64,000 nucleotides of DNA, taken from assembly GCA_015680685.1 (NCBI GenBank), contig MNCI01022141.1, positions 157,793-221,792 of the forward strand, written 5' to 3'. The first letter of the stretch is position 1. Each line of letters starts with the position of its first letter. The stretch is from Gnetum montanum. Its lineage: Eukaryota > Streptophyta > Gnetopsida > Gnetales > Gnetaceae. Shown here one piece after another: positions 47,214-57,944 of this stretch. The translations under genes and the position numbers were made by a program. Under the pieces are notes generated by a model, which ran no database searches, was not told the origin of the DNA, and saw nothing but the letters and a program-made list of their open reading frames with translations.

Positions 47214-48600
47214 CAGGAATCTTCATTGGGCAAAATCTACTAGCAATCCTATCCTTGATGAAATTGATATTTCTAAATCTTATGATAGCATTTCTTAGGA
47301 ACCTTTACTACTCACAATGCAATGTTTGGACTTTAATCAATGCTAGCTGCAACCAATGCATTTCATTCTCAACACTATATGATATGTTGTCCAAATGCAT
47401 GGTAAACAAACTACTTGGTTTCAACCTTCACATGGCCTGCAACAAGGAGACCCTCTTTCCCCTTACTTCTTCAATATTGTTTCTAAACTATTTGATACTT
47501 CCTTAGCTAGCCTAGATCACATCAAGCTAGCCAACCCACTTCCTTAGCTAGGAAACATCCAAAAATATGTGAATGATACTATGCTTATCATTGGGCCTTC
47601 ATTGGTAAATGCTCAGACCCTCAAATAGGATCTTGATCTCTTCTCCTTGATCATCAACCTACGAATCAATTAGGCTAAATATGCAATCTACAATGTTGGT
47701 TGCCTACAAGGTCATTTCCAATACATCCTTCAAACCATTATGGACATCTTCAAACCATTATCAGATACATATCTTGGAGTTTCCATTTTCATTTTTTGAC
47801 CTTGAAAATGCTTTTGGAACACTACCATGGCAACCCTCCAAAACCATCTATTTGACTGGAATGGATTGTACATTTTCTCTGTGGGCCACCTTCTTTGGCC
47901 TAATATGGTCCTCCAAGCTATTCCAATGTATGCAGTAACCACTATCTTACTACCTAAGGCTATCATGCATAACATTAATAAAATTGCCCATTGTCTTATC
48001 TAGTTTAGGTTGGAGTCCATTGATAAGGTTCACCTTCTTTCTGGGAAGTGTGCAACCCACCCCAAAAATTCTAGAGATCTAGGGTTTACCTCATTTTACC
48101 ACATAGTTACACAAAGACTCTAAAACCCCATCCTCGAATAGTTATCTTCCTAGCATCTGCAAATAACATGGTAAAACATCCCATTTCCAAATACCAATCA
48201 CTATGAAATAATCACATCATCCAAGTCTCTTGGGGTTTCACCCAAATTTGTCTCACAACTCACCAATTTCTTAAACATCTTACCTTGACCTAGCCACCTT
48301 CGTCCATGTCTTTTGCTAATTATAGATGAAGCATTACTATGTCCCACGTTGCTTCCATACTTTGGCCTTGTGCCTATGAATGGATCCATCGTGTTTGGGG
48401 CATCAACTTTATGACTCTTCACTCCACAATTTCTTCCTTCATGTGCACTTAACCTCTACTCCCCGATCCCATAACATGTTTACAACTCCACTCACTTTTA
48501 GACTCATGGTGAACATGTCATCCCACTCTAATTTATTATGTAGAGTAATCACACTCCATTAGGGTCATTGAATTCTCCTCAGTATCAACACTATCATATG
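47214..48600 (+). pseudogene. 5'-truncated L1-type LINE, reverse transcriptase and C-terminal part
   Basis: The translation shows DISKSYDSIS (usual DFEKAYDxVxW) at about 47260, LQQGDPLSPYFFNIVSKLFD at about 47440 (usual LRQGDPLSPxLFxL), and YVNDTMLIIG at about 47568, where YADDTLIF is expected; the first catalytic Asp is Asn. Later blocks near 47760-47930 resemble the YLG(V/L)P and SVGHLLWPNMVLQAIPMYAV region (usual LSxGGRxTLIKxVLxxxPxYxM). Stops and frameshifts are common. The endonuclease part is missing, as expected for a LINE copy cut short at its 5' end. Confidence 0.75.
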
Positions 48601-50888
48601 ACATTCATTTTTCTTTCCATCATGTGACCACATGCTTGCACATGTGGCAAATCTCTATTGGACCATGTATCCTAGTCTTTCTCTAGCTCATTCACCACCA
48701 AAATTCCATTCTCACTTGGTGCATCCTTAGTCCTTACGGGCTTTACAAACTAGGCTAATGCATGATCTATAGGCCAGCTAGTGAGTCCATGTTCCATTTT
48801 CTTAATCATTTCACATACTTCACAACTATTTATATGCCACAAAAGATCTCCTTCATATCACTCAAGATATTACCTTTATGCTAGATAATGATCTCCTTTT
48901 GCATGGATGTCACATCACTACTTAGTGGATGATCATTGCTTGGTGACTTTGGCAAAACCATAATCATATTTTATTTAAATAGGCTATTTGTGTCCTATCC
49001 TCATGCTTTTCTCATACCATTTTCACCACCATTGCCTTGTGATTCAAAAAGGGGATCTACACTTCCCCAACCTACATTGAGACCTTCTACCCTACCAACA
49101 TCAGCAAATAAATCATCTAGCAAGGGTTCAGAAACATTGCAAACATCCATGCCTTAAAGGCTTGGCCAACCTTCTTTGTCAATGGATGATGGACTTTCTT
49201 CTTGCTATTCACTATTCCATTACTTGATCTTACTTCTAGTGTCATCCACACTTGGAATGGCACTACCGTTACGATGGGTGAAAAATTGTCTGTATTGTGA
49301 AGGCTAATAGTGTGCACATCATTGAATTCCCTTAAATGGGGAAGAAATTTTCCAAGAGCATACCAACAAACTAAGAGATTGTGCAAGGTTTCTTCATCAA
49401 AGGACCTAAGATGACATAGTACAAAAAGGATTATTGAGTTGCAAGTCTCACTAAGACTTGGTAGTCGACAACTAAAGTGGTTTGCAAATATTCTTTCTAC
49501 CAACTCTCAAATTATTTAATGGGTGGCCACCTACAAGTTCTTTGGAGCCCAAAAATGTCCCTTCTCTTACTTCCTAGGGTTTCTTTTGGGTGTTATCGAC
49601 TAATCCCTGTAGTTAGCCCGAACTAACGAAATGTCAATATGTGAGCATGAGGGAATCCTAGAAGTGCTCACTTGTAAGCAAGGCATACAAGATGTTGATA
49701 TTCCTCCTAAGGACAAGGTGCATGTGTTCCAACACATAGATGATCTATTGCACACTATCTCTTTTAAGCACTAACCTAACCTTAAGCCAAGGCTTCTCTA
49801 AGTGATGCACTCCTCATAATTTTCCTAGTGTAAACTAGAATGTAGAAGTAGTTTCTAGCTATATAATGTCTTCAATTTTGGCCTCCTTCCAAGATCTAGC
49901 CTCCTCCAATCATCATTCTAACAATACCAATCCCATCTTTATTGTCACTTCCTCTCAAATCCTCTTGGTTGCTCACAAAACTGTAACCTTAATTGCCTTG
50001 GGTGCACTATTTCTGACCACAAGCCTTACAATCATAGCCAATTTTCCTTTTTTAGCACAACTCAAAATCTCCTAACACCAAAAACCCAATTATCATCACT
50101 AATGATCATGATGTTGCCCACCACAACAACCCTTCCCTAGTCATGATTACCACTAACGTGTCTACCCCTAATGCCCTACAACTATCCTCTTTAACCTAGA
50201 TGCTATCCTATTGCTACCACAACCCTTTCCCACCCATCGCCCTATCAACATTAATTCTTAAACCATGAAGTTTTGGATGTTTAATAGTATGATGGAGCCT
50301 TTTGACTTCTACCAATCCACCCTTTCTATGAACACCTTCCTAACTCTTGTGTTTCTTAAAGACCAACTAAGCATGGCCTTGTGCCGAATGACTTATCACC
50401 TTATGAGAGATATTGTGACATGTAGTTGATCAATCTTTAGGATGGAGACAGCCTCAACCCATTTTCCTTTTCTTGGATCCTCAATCCCTCGACACATACT
50501 CCATACTCAAACAACACCAACTACTAACTCATCAACTATGAAGATACACCCATGGCACTACACACTATCTACTACCAACCATAATGAACCTAGCCCTATC
50601 CATGACTACACATGGCGCCAATGGTTGGCTTTGCAGTTTAGGATACCTTGAGCATTGTTTGATTTGTGCCTTATCACATTATAATGTTGTGATATGGGTA
50701 AGGGTTACCCTTCTTGTTGATCTATTAAGTCTATCTAACTAAAGCTCTACCATGTTGCTCCTTTTTTTATCCCTTAACTTTGTCTAACTAAAGCTCTTCA
50801 TAGGTCAATGTGCCTTTCCCTTTTTATGCACTTTGTTTTTTTCCAAGTAATATTGCACTTTTAAGTATTTTTGAGATAAAAAAAAAAG
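48601..50888 (+). other. Unassigned, possibly the rest of the LINE or a second one
   Basis: No domain can be named. The stretch ends in TTTTTGAGATAAAAAAAAAA (to about 50888), which may be a LINE poly-A end. If so, the LINE would carry over 2 kb after the RT, longer than usual. The minus frame 49117-49503 (128 codons) has no motif I recognise. Confidence 0.35.
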
Positions 50889-53850
50889 AGAAACATGAAT
50901 CCCCACCTTTATTCTATCATATATTTCATATTTCATATAGTTAATTAGAATGAAAGATTAAATTAACCATGGTGCTAGCTGTATCAAGAAGGAAGTTACA
51001 AATATCCACACTCGGTTCCCACAATGGAAGGAAACTATGTTACCCATGTCCTAGAGGAAGATGCAAATCCATTCTCTGTAGCATCCATGTTGTATATGAA
51101 AGCCACAAGTTCATTATTTCATGTTCATTCACTACCATGAAGGTTCTCATTCAAGGGACATGAGATAGCCTCAAAATAAATTAATGGTAAAGGTGCCATG
51201 ACATTTTCTTTGCAGCATAGAGCATTAGATATATGCAACCAAGGATATAAGAAATCTGAAAATAGGCATTTTGAATGGTTCTCCAAATGTTGCAAGAATT
51301 CTTTCCAATACCATGTAAGGTATGTGAATTTCTGTATACATATTGATAAAACTTAATTTGATTTTTCTCTTTATATCAAAGACTAAAAACTTTGATTGTA
51401 GGAAACATTTTATGTTAAGGTTACATTGTCAACTAGAGCTAAGAAAGTAAATCAATAAGGAAATGAAAAGGTAAATACATATATTTATAGAGTAAGCCTC
51501 TTTCCAATAGACTTGATTTTGTAAGAGTTTGAGGCACTCGTCATCTACCTCATCTACCTCTTATCAAAATACTAGATAATATTATTTAAGAAAATTGCAT
51601 GAACCCTCATATATCATTGAGTTTTTAAAATAGCCACATCATGCCTAAATCATAAAATGAACTTTTACTATTCTTGGTAATATGATACAAGAACGATGGT
51701 GTCCCTCCTTGTCCTAGTTGAAGCATTTAACCAATGCTGTATGTTTAAAACCCATGGTAACATTGTTGCTTAATTTAGTCAAATAACATATGTTTCTTGT
51801 AGATATTCAATTATTTTAGCATTTTCAAACATCTTCACGGATCCTCTAGATATGGTACCTAAGAAGTATGAACTAGAATATCATTCTTCAATAATAAATT
51901 AATGGAAGATAGCAAAGAACAACACATTAGATAATTTTTATAGTCTTGAAACATAAAACTGATTTGTTAAGTGGCACCAAATGTAACCTTTTACCAAGTG
52001 AAATTATAAAGTAAGGCTTTGGGGTACAAAACCTGAAACTACCCTATTTTCTCATAAAGAACTTGCTGGTTTGCACTTCCATGAGCAATACTGCAAATAT
52101 AAAGAGATGTGAACCAAATAGACTTACTGCAGACTCAATTGTTATCTAATTTTAAAATATGCTCTTAAATAGGGAAAAAAGTTTAATATTAGCATAAAAT
52201 CATTTAACATATGAATAATTCTATGGAAAGGATGAGGAATAGAGTATATAGTATGCTAGTAGAAACTAAAAGTAGAAAATTGAATATCTCTCATTTGTTC
52301 AAGGTTCATCTTTCACACCACCACGTAGAGTTAGCATAAAGGCTTTCTAATTTATAATTTTCAGAAAAAGAAAATGGTAATATTATTGAACATTTTTACA
52401 TTCAAGACATTAGTTACGAAGATAAGTTCACAAAATTTATTGATTTAAAAGTATAGATTGTATCTATGGTACACATTGGACAATTCTAGCTCCACCAAGG
52501 TTTCTCTCACCATTTTGCAAAAATGGTATGCCTACATGTTTAAAAAATTTATTTGTAATCTATGAGCTATGATACAAACATAAAGTTTGCAGTTGGAAAA
52601 GAAAAGCACTAAAATTTCTATAAAATTTTTACAACATTATATGAGAAACAAATCTTCTTCAGATTTTCAAAGAGCATTTCATATTACCTTTTAAAAAAAC
52701 AAAAGGATTACATCTTTGGAGAGGGGACCTTAGGGCAATGTACCTATACTTGATTTTCCAAACTTGATCTTTCTTATACTTAATTGCATATTCCTCCATG
52801 AAGTATTTATTCAGTGCATTTTACTCACTCTCCTTTAGGACCTTCAATGTTAACTAATTTTGTGTATGGCTAGATGCCAATTTGAGAGAAAAATACCATA
52901 GGTGCATTGTGAACCTGGTAGCTATACAAATGACTAGATGTACTTGATAATACAAATTGGCAATAGGATTTCATTTTTTATGCTTCTTTCCAAATCAATC
53001 ATATGTCAAAATGGTAGAGCACTTATGCTAATGGTACTTACATATTCATTTACTTTTACAAACTTAGGAAGTTTAAATTAGAATTTATAAGTTGATATGA
53101 TGAAAGAAGAAAGCAAGGAGAATCTCCACCACAGTCAAGAAGAGATTAAGAGATAATGCCTAGGATAAAAATTAAAGATTTTAAATAGAGAGAATTTAAT
53201 TTTCATTTTGAAAAGCTCTAAAGTTGGAAGGAAAAAATATTAGTTTCAAATATCTTGAATCCAATGTATCAAGAAGGGAGATGGTAACTCCAAAGTCCAA
53301 TTTATCATTCAATGTCAACTAGTAGCCATTTTCATAATGCGGATACCATGCTGATAAATGAAATCTTACTGCCAACCATTCTCAAGATTTATTTCCATCT
53401 TATAAGCCTTGAATAGAAAGGCTTGTTGAGAAAATTTATTGATGATATTTAGTCTAGCACTAAATTTGTTAAATAGCCTTGTGACCAATTTAAAAAAGTA
53501 ATTTGCACATTGAAAATCATAAAGCATTAATGCTTTCTTGTGGATCTTTCTAGTAGTATTGGGATACTATGCAAAAGGATCTACAAGATATGATACATGA
53601 AATTAAGATACATAGTTGTTGCAATCTTTCAGTTCCACATAGATTAACTTTCATCTTAGGAAGCAAGGTGCAACATTTATCTCTAATTTTAGACCCAATT
53701 ATTTTGTGTAAAGTAATACATCCATTAATGTATAGAATTTGCAAAGATGTAATGGTAATAAGTTGGTACTTGGTGAGGGACAAAAATAGCCAAGAAAGAA
53801 AAGAGGATTGAAGGTAAAATGTGGTGAATTCCTCCCTCTCCATAAGTCAT
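50889..53850. other. Unassigned AT-rich region
   Basis: Only short frames on both strands, no repeats above background and no motif. I see nothing that can be named. Confidence 0.5.
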
Positions 53851-54063
53851 GGCCTTTGGGCAATAGGATGGCATGAACCACATCAAGTTCCTTTGCAAGG
53901 CTAGAGTATTTTCCATTGCAAATCTAGATCTCATTGTCATTTCTCATGAGAGTTTTCCTTGTTTGGTAAAGATGCATGGGTCGCATTTGAGGAGCACCCT
54001 AGAATAAAATTTTGAGGAATTAAAGATACTATGTAGAATTTATATTTTATCATCTTTTCTAAT

Positions 54064-54520
54064 GATCTAACAAAGAGATAAATAAGTTAGCACACAAATT
54101 AGGTCCGCAAGTTAAAGAAGTTCTAGATAGATATCAAGACATGTTACCACTTGAACTACTAAGGACTCTACCATCAAAAAATAAAGTCTAGAATAGCTCC
54201 AGCAATTCAAACGATGTACAAATAGACATGTCCAATGTTATGAAAATTAAAACAATGGATCGAAGGTTTGGTTTAAAAGCAATATTTGTGATCCTCAAAT
54301 CTCCTTTTGGTGCTCCTATGTTTTTTGTCACCAAGGAAGATGGATTCTTGAGGTTTTGTTATTACTATAGATTACCAAATAAACACAACTATAAAGAACA
54401 AGTATTTGGTGTCATTGATATCATATCTATTCAACGAGTTCACTGAGGCACTATATTTTTCCTAGTTGGATTTAAGCCAAGGCCATTATCACATCTGAAT
54501 AGCATGAGGTGATTAGAATA
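54064..54520 (+). pseudogene. Chromovirus-like Ty3/gypsy RT fragment
   Basis: From 54135 it reads YQDMLPLELLRTLPS (usual YxDVFPxELPxxLPP), then KSPFGAPMFFVTKEDGFLRF and CYYYRLPNKHNYKEQ (usual KDGSLRMCIDYRxLNKxTxKxxYPLP), then LDLSQGHYHI near 54465 (usual LDLRSGYHQI). This is the N-terminal third of a reverse transcriptase. The catalytic YVDD part is absent; Athila gag sequence follows within 100 bases. Confidence 0.75.
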
Positions 54521-54589
54521 ACACTTCATGTGTTACCAATGATTGGTAAAAATTAAATTTGTTTCCTAGAATAGTCATAAAAATGTAGA

Positions 54590-54890
54590 GAGATGGTACA
54601 AATCCTTAGAACTAGTATTAATTTGAAGATGAAGTAACATGCTTGAGATCTTCAATGAAAAGTACCGAACTTACTCGAGAGTGTCGAACTTAAGAAAAAA
54701 ATGCAAGGATGGAATCAAGGGATACATGAAAACCTTGATGCAGAAATGGGTAGACACTACTCATTATTACATAGATGCATAGGCCATGAATTTTCTCAAA
54801 GAGAAAAACTTTGACACATCATTGAGGGGCAAAGAAACAAGACTTGAGAAACTCTTGGGGTATATGTCTAAGGTAGATTATTTGAAATGA
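54590..54890 (+). pseudogene. Old Athila gag fragment, related to the young element
   Basis: It aligns with 59087-59345 of the young Athila gag: both carry AGGGT/ACTC..AGAGTGTC around YSRVSNL, then QGW-Q-HE-LDA, then HRC-GH. Several stops and indels are present. It shows that the same lineage was active here much earlier. Confidence 0.75.
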
Positions 54891-55100
54891 CCACTCATTG
54901 AATTCAAACACTCATTAACCATGTGTCAAAAGAAGAAGAAAGCGCTTTGTGATCTGTCATCAAGGTGAACTCCTTCGGCAACAAGTAATGCCTCCAATGC
55001 TTGATTGCTTAAAGAATAGCATATAACTCCTTCTCATATACTATATATTTTTTCCTTATCTCATTAGAAATTTTTGAAAATAAAGAACAACTCTAACCTC
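54890..55100 (-). pseudogene. Chromovirus-like RNase H fragment, reverse orientation
   Basis: The minus strand reads FSKISNEIRKKYIVYEKELY, then AIKHWRHYLLPKEFTLMTDH and KAL. These are the YSxYDKELYA...LKHWRHYLLPKEFVLxTDHxAL blocks of the first RNase H of Ty3/gypsy elements. A TAA replaces one codon after AIL. Confidence 0.8.
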
Positions 55101-55159
55101 TTATGAAAGTATCCCTTTAATGGCAAGTCAACGTGCATCCTCCTCTACATGAAAAAGCT

Positions 55160-56090
55160 TTTAGAAATCTAGTATTATAAGCACTGATTCACATGTATTT
55201 TTGTCAGATTTTTAGAGGAGAAGATACTAATTTTTTTAATTATATAATAGGAGTTTATTTTAATAAAATATAAGGAATTTCCAAATTGATGGGTAGTTGT
55301 AATATTATTTTAGCCATAATCCATATATTTGTTTAAATTTTAAGGTTTTTTTTTATCATTGAGGCTATATTGTATTATTTTTAGTAACTTTTTCTGACTT
55401 ATGACATATATATATCTAAGGCTTATCTTGGAAATTTAAATGATAGAATAATAAATATTATTTTAGCATGAATTTGAATATGACATCATAAATTTATTAA
55501 TCTTTCATCAATTCATCATTATTTACTTAATATTGGAAGTTTATTAGTCAAAATTGAAGAAATTCACTATTTTCATCATATATAAGTTGTTTAGTAATAA
55601 TTTAAAATTATTATAGATTTATTAAAAATCTAGAATAGGTGGCTATAAGAAGCTAAAAGGTTTGTTTAATATCTATTACATTTTGGGAGAAATTATCTCT
55701 ATAATCTGGCATATTTTCTAAATCCTAAATTTTAACTAAAATAAATAAACTTCAATGATTAGATTATTTCTTTCTTATCACATAACATTTTATATGATAT
55801 TATATTTTATTTGAAAGGTAATATCTATGGAAAAATTTAATCAAAATTTTAGCATAAAAAACTTAACATTTAAGTTATAATCTCTCAAATTTGCACTATA
55901 AGAATTACTAAGATTTTTGATAGATTGGAAAGAACATACCATAACCTTAGCTTCTAGATATATTTTGTGTGCTTATTTTTTAAAAATTATAAAGAAGTTC
56001 CTAATATTTAAAAAAAATACAAAATTTTTAGCTGATTCTTTGTGAATTCAAGATAACTAAGTAATTCCTTTACTATTTGAAATTATTTTA
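55160..56090 (+). other. Likely copia LTR and flank, AT-rich
   Basis: Very AT-rich, no coding signal. Because a copia primer site follows at 56093, the last several hundred bases should be its 5' LTR, but I cannot fix the left border. Confidence 0.4.
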
Positions 56091-56092
56091 CT

Positions 56093-56104
56093 TGGTATCA
56101 GAGC
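56093..56104 (+). other. Copia primer-binding site (initiator Met tRNA)
   Basis: TGGTATCAGAGC is the classic plant copia primer site, complementary to the 3' end of the initiator methionine tRNA. A gag-like frame follows. Confidence 0.85.
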
Positions 56105-56129
56105 ACTAGGTTTACCTAAAAAAATGAGT

Positions 56130-56797
56130 ATAAAATACATAGCTAGATGCTCCATCATCTTTGATGAATTCAAGATTTTAGATTATGGATAAGGATTATG
56201 AAATATCTTCTTGAACATAATGACTATTGAGAAATAGTTGAAACAAGGTTCAAATTCATCCATGATTTTAAAGATTTCACCAAATTATAAATCAAAGAAT
56301 ATGAAACAAAGATGAAGAATAATAATTTGGCTCTCATGATGCTATTGGCTAGTATCTCATAATTTATTTACGATAGATAAAATATTCATACTACTATCAA
56401 AGAAGTCTAGAATAATATTAAATTAAAATGTAAGGAAACTTGGAAAATTAATAATTGCAGAAACAAATCTACAAATAAAAATTTGATATCCTAAAAATTG
56501 GAAGAAATGAAAGTGTTGAAGATTTTTTTTTTATTAGAATAGATGAAAACTTAAAATAAATAGATAGATATGGATGTGGGTATATCAACAAATAAAAGGT
56601 TTAGAAAGTTATTTAATCTCTCTACATAGATCCAAGACTTGAAAACATGATGGAAAATATTATTCTTGAAAAGGACATTAACATGCTTTGTATTAGTGAA
56701 TTAGTTGCTCAAGTTAGAACCTAGAAAATTATGGGGAATAACAAACAATCTAGTAAAGATGAGCAAGACTACATAACTAACCAAAGAGGAAGAGGTA
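56130..56797 (+). pseudogene. Copia gag pseudogene, cut by the Athila insertion
   Basis: Broken frames read as a decayed copia gag: a segment like FD-F-ILDYG near 56160, LNIMTIEK (usual LLEHDLWxIVE), a middle acidic part, and the basic TNQRGRG at 56777-56797, where copia gag precedes its zinc knuckle. The Athila LTR begins directly after it. The rest of this copia element lies beyond the window. Confidence 0.65.
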
Positions 56798-56822
56798 TGA
56801 TGAGACGCGGTTTACACTAGGC

Positions 56823-56848
56823 CGCGATATCGCGTACGCGATATCGCG
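56823..56848. promoter_or_regulatory. 26-base perfect palindrome upstream of the TATA box
   Basis: CGCGATATCGCG, TA, CGCGATATCGCG: the whole is its own reverse complement, and each 12-base half is also one. It lies 16 bases before the TATA box, in the place of upstream promoter elements. Confidence 0.85.
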
Positions 56849-56863
56849 TCGCGCCGCCATTTC

Positions 56864-56871
56864 TATAAATA
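56864..56871 (+). promoter_or_regulatory. TATA box of the Athila LTR
   Basis: TATAAATA lies between GCCGCC (56853-56858) and its complement GGCGGC (56875-56880). The start of transcription should be about 25-35 bases further on, near 56895, which puts the hairpin units in the RNA. Confidence 0.75.
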
Positions 56872-57112
56872 AGAGGCGGCACTCCCTTCATTTCCCAATC
56901 CTGGCTAGTGTAGCGAAGCTCTGGCAGATTGATCACTCCAGAGTTAGAATTTTTCCCCATGTGCCCGCAGTAGGAGTCCTAGAGTGAACGGCTCTTTATT
57001 CGAGCAGCTTGTAACCTGAACCCAAGTTGTGTACGGCAATAAAGACGAACTTGATTGGATAAACCTTGCAGCACGTGGTTTCATTTATTGCTTTCATTTC
57101 CTGCTTTCCTAG

Positions 57113-57458
57113 TGCGTTCAAGTACGACTTGATTACGAGCGTCTACGGACGTGTACGGCTAGTCAAGGAATCGGCTGCTTGACGCAATGCATGAGTACGA
57201 CTCAATTACGAGCATTGGCTGCTTGGTAACCCAGTAGCGTATTCCAGGATTCTGCGCTTGGTAATCCCAGTAGTAGTCCGATGTGTACGGCTAGTTGAGG
57301 AATCGGCTGCTCATTGCTAGGCTAGAACGTGTGATAAGTACGACTTAGTTACGAGCACCCACGGGTGTGTACGGCTAGCTAAGGAATCGGCTGCTTATCA
57401 CACTTAAGCTAAATAGGTGCCTCAGTACGACCACTTCGAGCACTTGCGTTACGTGTGG
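57113..57458 (+). repeat. Four hairpin units with covarying stems in the LTR
   Basis: Units A (57113-57186), B (57189-57317) and C (57329-57403) share the constant pieces TACGA, TTACGAGC, GTGTACGGCTAG and GAATCGGCTG. Between these stand stem arms that differ in sequence but stay complementary within each unit. Unit D (57426-57458) keeps TACGA, TTCGAGC and one stem. Pairings are listed in the findings. The array lies downstream of the TATA box, so it is likely transcribed as part of R/U5. Confidence 0.8.
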
Positions 57459-57823
57459 TGATCCCAGTAACGATTAGCGTTTGGTAAGCCACAGTTGCAT
57501 AGTTCAGGGTGTGTCCGGTAAGTGGGAACGGATGCTGACGCTAGTTAATTTAGACTTAGATCTTTAGTTAGAGTTAGCTTAGTTTCTCAACCCTTTCTCC
57601 TGGTAGCATAGAAGATAAGCCGAAAATACCAAAAAAATCACATACCTCAGACTTGCTTAACCATACACCGTGACACATACAAGCAAGCCTGGGAAGACAA
57701 CGAACGATTAACCCCAAGTGTTTCTTGTGGCGTTAAGGCATTTAGTCTGCGGAGTTCGACCGGATCGCGCGTGCACGCTCGTATTCGTATGGTTGAGTGT
57801 AGGGGTACCTCGCCACTCATCAT

Positions 57824-57841
57824 TGGCGCCGTTGCCGGGGA
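57824..57841 (+). other. Athila primer-binding site (tRNA-Asp)
   Basis: TGGCGCCGTTGCCGGGGA, one base after the LTR, is complementary to the 3' end of plant tRNA-Asp, the primer commonly used by Athila elements. Confidence 0.9.
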
Positions 57842-57944
57842 CTAAGTGTTTTTACGCCAATTGAACATAAGGGATATCACTCACATCGTTGTGAGCCTAA
57901 AATGAACCTTAGGGTTAATCAGTTAATTCAGAACATAAATAACG

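Larger units (their letters stand above)
56798..57822 (+). repeat. Athila element 5' LTR
   Basis: Starts TGATGAGACGCGG and ends CGCCACTCATCA, seven-base inverted ends, followed by T and the primer site. It contains a 26-base palindrome, a TATA box and four hairpin units. The left flank AGGTA should be repeated after the 3' LTR. Confidence 0.9.

Noticed and set aside
49117-49503. 128-codon minus-strand frame as a gene
   Set aside because: No domain, no splice context, and it lies beside LINE remnants; length alone is not enough.
56798-56804. TGATGAG at the LTR start as a hammerhead ribozyme core
   Set aside because: The preceding C is missing and no GAAA box or cleavage site can be placed with stems; it is simply half of the LTR terminal inverted repeat.
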